Positions 61,196 through 64,000 of a DNA stretch of 64,000 nt are shown here, piece after piece. Within the stretch, counting starts at the first letter, position 1, and every line of letters begins with the position of its first letter. Source of the stretch: Myxococcales bacterium 68-20 (GTDB lineage Bacteria > Myxococcota_A > Polyangia > Polyangiales > Polyangiaceae); assembly GCA_001899635.1 (NCBI GenBank), contig MKVQ01000019.1, positions 1 through 64,000 on the forward strand, written 5' to 3'. The position numbers and the translations under genes were made by a program. A model generated the notes under the pieces. The model was not told the DNA's origin and did no database searches. It saw nothing but the letters and a program-made list of their open reading frames with translations.

Positions 61196-61927
61196 ATGCA
61201 ACGCCGACTCGCCAAGCCCCCGCTCCGCGTCCAGCCCACGACGCTCTGGGAGTACCCGTCACAGCACTACGGTGAGGGACAGCAGGGCGACTCCCGCTAC
61301 GTCGGCGCAACGCCGTCGTACGTCATCTGGAACCTCATCCAGCGCTACACGAAGCCCGGCGGTCTCGTCGTCGATCCGTTCTGCGGATCCGGAACGACGC
61401 TCGACGTCGCCAAGGACACGGGCCGCGTAGCGCGTGGCTTCGACCTCTCGCCGTACCGCGCGGACATCGAGCGCGCCGACGCACGCAAGCTCCCGCTCGA
61501 TTCGAACACGGTCGACCTCGTCTTCATGGATCCGCCGTACGGCGATCACATCCACTACTCCGACCAGCCCGACTGCATCGGGAAGCTCTCCGCCTACGAT
61601 CCCGCCTACTACCGCGCGATGCACCGCGCCATCCGCGAGGCGAGCCGCGTCCTCGCGCCGGGGGGCGTCTTCGGCCTCTACGTCTGCGACTACTTCGAGA
61701 AGAAGCACGGCTTCGCACCGGTGGGCTTCCAGCTCTTCATGAGCATCGCCGAGTCGTTCGCGATCCTCGACATCGTCTCGGTCGCTCGGCACAACAAGAC
61801 GCTCGAGATGGGCAACTACCGCAAGGCGGCCGAGGAGGGGAACTTCTTCCTCCGCGGGTTCAACTACCTCTTCATCGGGCAGAAGCCGGCCGAGCGTCAG
61901 GGTAAGGGCAAGCCCCGGCGCGGGTAG
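61196..61927 (+). CDS. Orphan SAM-dependent DNA/RNA methyltransferase (DPPY type)
   Basis: A 243-residue methyltransferase. Motif I is VVDPFCGSGTTLDVA (60-68 core) and the catalytic motif IV is FMDPPYGDHIHYSDQPDC (112-116 core). DPPY enzymes methylate an exocyclic amino group, such as N6-adenine in DNA or an RNA base. No target-recognition domain and no restriction gene are adjacent, so it is an orphan enzyme; the lack of a specificity insert makes an RNA or protein target possible. It begins 38 bases after the FGE-like gene and runs almost into the convergent roxA-like gene. Confidence 0.85.
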   Translation: MQRRLAKPPLRVQPTTLWEYPSQHYGEGQQGDSRYVGATPSYVIWNLIQRYTKPGGLVVDPFCGSGTTLDVAKDTGRVARGFDLSPYRADIERADARKLPLDSNTVDLVFMDPPYGDHIHYSDQPDCIGKLSAYDPAYYRAMHRAIREASRVLAPGGVFGLYVCDYFEKKHGFAPVGFQLFMSIAESFAILDIVSVARHNKTLEMGNYRKAAEEGNFFLRGFNYLFIGQKPAERQGKGKPRRG

Positions 61928-61930
61928 TCG

Positions 61931-63154
61931 CTACCGCCCGAAGCGAAGCGCGCCCATCGCGAACAGTCGGATGAGGAGCGCGCGCGCGGCGCTGCTCTTC
62001 GTCACCATCTTCCGGAGCGCGCGACCGTCGTGCCGGCGCGCAGCCGAGAGCGTGCGGGCGAGGTCTGCGGCCGGCGCGGCTACCTCGATCTCCTCGCCGC
62101 CGACATAGAGCCGGAGTGCGCCGCGCGAGCCCGGGAGAAACGCCCAGCGTCCTTCCTCGGAGCGCGCGACCGTGTCACCACGCGCGAGCCGCTTCATGAT
62201 CGCCGCGCCGTCCGGCGCGCGGCGCGGCGGCTCGATCGCGTGCCCCGGCTTCAGCCGCGTCGCGAAGGAGGCGAACCAGCGGTCGATCGCGTCGTCCGAC
62301 GTATCGACCGAGCGCACCATCTCGCGGACGCGCGCGAGGAGCGCCGGCGGGATCGCGCCGGGATGCGCGGCTGCAGAGAGCGGTGGATCCTCGAGGAGGC
62401 GCGCCGCCTCCGGCCTCGCGCACGCGGCAGCCGCGAACGAAGCCCAGGCCTCGCCCGCGCTCGGAGAGCGGAAGCCAATCGAGTACGTGAGGCACGGCGT
62501 GACGGCGACGCCGTAGTGCGCGAAGCCGGGGGGCAGATAGAGCATGTCGCCCGGACCGAGCACCTCGTCGGCCTCGGCACGGAAGCTCGCGAGCACGCGG
62601 AGGTCGAGGTCGGGCACCAGACGCGTGTCCTTGGTCGGCTTCGTGTGATAGCGCCATCGACGCTCGCCCTGCCCCTGCACGAGGAAGACGTCGTAGCTGT
62701 CGACATGCGGACCGACGCTGCCACCGGGCGCCGCGAAGCTGACCATGACGTCGTCCACGCGGACGTTGGGGACGAACGAGAAGCGGTCGAGGAGGAGCGC
62801 TGCGCCGGGGACCCAGCGGTTCACCTCCTGGACGAGCAGTGTCCATCCGTGATCGGGGAGCGACTCGAAGCGTGACTCCTCGTGTGGACCCCAGCTCACT
62901 TCCCAGGGCCTCGCTCCGCGCTTCTTCTCCTCCGGGGCGGGCTCCTCTCGAACGATGCGGGACTCGACGCCGTCCTCGCAGGAGAGCCCGGCGAGCTCGT
63001 CGGGCGAGATCGGATCGCGAAAGCGCGGGAACGCTCCGCGCACCAGAAGCGGCTTCTTCTGCCAGTGCTCGCGCAAGAAGCGCGCGACGGACATGCCCCC
63101 GAGCACATCCGTTCCATCCTTCGTCACACTTGGAGATCGTCGCCGCTCTTCCAT
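61931..63154 (-). CDS. Ribosomal oxygenase, RoxA/YcfD-like
   Basis: A 407-residue cupin/JmjC-type 2-oxoglutarate and Fe(II)-dependent oxygenase. Fe ligands are His150 and Asp152 (SVGPHVDSYDVFLVQGQGERRWR) and His213 (LPPGFAHYG); the substrate loop and C-terminal winged-helix-like region are typical of YcfD, which hydroxylates an arginine of ribosomal protein uL16. It should modify the translation machinery and depend on oxygen and iron. The ATG at 63154 is taken; a GTG lies three bases upstream. Only 3 bases separate its stop from the convergent methyltransferase gene. Confidence 0.9.
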   Translation of the reverse strand: MEERRRSPSVTKDGTDVLGGMSVARFLREHWQKKPLLVRGAFPRFRDPISPDELAGLSCEDGVESRIVREEPAPEEKKRGARPWEVSWGPHEESRFESLPDHGWTLLVQEVNRWVPGAALLLDRFSFVPNVRVDDVMVSFAAPGGSVGPHVDSYDVFLVQGQGERRWRYHTKPTKDTRLVPDLDLRVLASFRAEADEVLGPGDMLYLPPGFAHYGVAVTPCLTYSIGFRSPSAGEAWASFAAAACARPEAARLLEDPPLSAAAHPGAIPPALLARVREMVRSVDTSDDAIDRWFASFATRLKPGHAIEPPRRAPDGAAIMKRLARGDTVARSEEGRWAFLPGSRGALRLYVGGEEIEVAAPAADLARTLSAARRHDGRALRKMVTKSSAARALLIRLFAMGALRFGR

Positions 63155-63699
63155 CACGCGTCGTCACCGGACTACCACGCTCGCGTGAAGGCCGGAATCA
63201 TCGGCTAGCCCGGAGCGGCGAGATGGCGATGTCGTGTGCTGCCGGCGCGCTCCCCCACTCGACACCAGCCGCGGACATCGGCCCTCGACTTCGTCGCTGG
63301 CGGCACGCGTCCGTGCTCGCCGCCAGCGAATCGAGAAGGCGGAACCGTGTCTCAGTTCAGCCATCGCCCGGCACACATACGCCATTGATTTACTAAGCCA
63401 ATGACCTGGCTTTTTCGGATGAGTTCGAGAGGGATCCGAACACGCGTCCTCGGGATGCAGAATCACGCACTGCGCCGGCGGCTCGCGACGTAGTCACCGG
63501 TGCACGGCGTCGAGCTCGGCCATGGCCTCGCGCCACGACCGCCCGGCCCTGGGCCATCGCCCGCGCGCTTGTCCCGTCGCGCCAGGCGCTTGCCTGCGTC
63601 GCGCCCGGCATCGCGCGCGCCTCGCCGGCGGGCAACGTCAGAGCCGAGGACGGGCGAAACGCCGGGGATTTTGCACCGCTACGTCGCCCGATTGCCCGC
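63155..63699. other. Intergenic stretch without a convincing gene
   Basis: About 545 bases. The open frames give Ser/Arg/Ala-rich products without domains. A locally AT-richer patch (about 63380-63425, with CTTTTTCGG) is out of keeping with the rest of the window and lies on the approach to the mobile-element remnant. Confidence 0.45.
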
Positions 63700-64000
63700 A
63701 CCATATGGTGGTGGAGCGCACGTCGATGAGGTGCGCGTCCTCGATGATTGGGGCGAGCATCTTGCCCGCGTGATTGATGCGATGGGCCTCCCGAAGTCGC
63801 GGCCCTCGACGTCGATCTGGAAGGCCTGGCAGAGGATGCGCAGCACGCTCGAGTACGTGTGCAGCGTGCGGTTGACGACGGGGGTGATGAGGCGCTTCGG
63901 ATCGTGGTGGACGAGCGGCTGCTTCACGACGCTCTTGCCGGTCCCGGGCTCGCCGACGAGAACGCAGAGCCCACCCTGCTGGCAGTGGACGCGGAGCGTC
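63700..64000 (-). pseudogene. Frameshifted AAA ATPase of mobile-element type (ExeA/TniB-like), cut by the window edge
   Basis: On the minus strand the sequence runs LCVLVGEPGTGKSVVKQPLVHH (Walker A), then RLITPVVNRTLHTYSSVLRILCQAFQIDVEGRDF, typical of the ATP-binding subunit encoded by certain transposons and insertion elements. The frame then breaks near 63791 and continues in another frame as EAHRINHAGKMLAPIIEDAHLIDV, which carries the expected Walker B. After about 63700 similarity is lost. The gene is therefore broken by at least one frameshift and truncated. Its 5' end lies outside the window. Confidence 0.75.

Noticed and set aside
63164-63466. A 100-residue minus-strand protein
   Set aside because: No ribosome site, no domain, and an odd composition; the region looks non-coding.

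Overview
The window comes from a GC-rich genome whose gene content points to a myxobacterium-like member of the Myxococcota (Polyangia/Sorangiineae type). The signs are a Ser/Thr kinase carrying PEGA repeats, an FHA-GAF-sigma54 activator, a TonB-dependent receptor with its own TonB-like N-terminal domain, many short lipoproteins with Cys-rich or acidic low-complexity segments, and an OmpA protein with calcium-binding repeats. This assignment is inferred from gene content; no 16S rRNA gene or taxonomic marker was compared.

Layout. 1-641: the classical tRNA-Thr(TGT)-Tyr(GTA)-Gly(TCC)-Thr(GGT)-tuf operon on the minus strand, entering EF-Tu at the window edge. 0.9-10.7 kb: envelope lipoproteins, the PEGA kinase, an OmpA/TSP3 protein, a 3'-end remnant of a TonB receptor and a Cys-rich lipoprotein. 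10.9-13.0 kb: a TetR regulator convergent with an amidohydrolase whose start region carries a perfect 19-bp palindrome. 13-16 kb: the intact TonB receptor. 16-24 kb: small stress and membrane proteins, TrmB, a GT-C-like membrane protein and an NTF2-like lipoprotein. 24-28.5 kb: a metabolic run (aldo/keto reductase, CysQ-like phosphatase, FAD oxidoreductase) followed by a short Hsp70. 28.7-34.2 kb: lipoproteins, an esterase, an isolated ClpP, an ArsR+AHSA1 pair and a DUF2243 pair. 34.4-38.3 kb: a repeat lipoprotein overlapping an FHA-GAF-sigma54 activator, then an FmdB zinc ribbon. 38.5-43.8 kb: a PRPP-synthetase-like enzyme, a tail-anchored DnaJ-like zinc protein, a sulfurtransferase, a GlxA-type regulator divergent from a dienelactone hydrolase, and DoxX. 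43.9-50.2 kb: a putative secreted papain-fold cysteine peptidase, a 26-bp repeat array, FolK, and a DUF6600-type repeat protein. 50.4-53 kb: PrkA kinase. 53.3-63.2 kb: Cys-rich lipoproteins, a sigma54 two-component system, a Spy-like lipoprotein, a formylglycine-enzyme-fold protein, an orphan methyltransferase and a RoxA/YcfD ribosomal oxygenase. 63.7-64 kb: a frameshifted AAA ATPase of mobile-element type.

The most interesting unit lies at 54.4-58.5 kb. A sensor kinase and a sigma54-dependent response regulator (overlapping by 4 nt) are divergent from a lipoprotein with four LTxxQ motifs. The intergenic region contains a near-consensus sigma54 promoter facing the lipoprotein, a weaker one facing the kinase, and between them four copies of GAGTGCGGA, two of which form a perfect palindrome. 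This has the architecture of the enterobacterial ZraP/ZraSR metal and envelope-stress circuit, here with a duplicated Spy-type chaperone anchored as a lipoprotein. All assignments come from reading the sequence and recalled family motifs; no database search was run.
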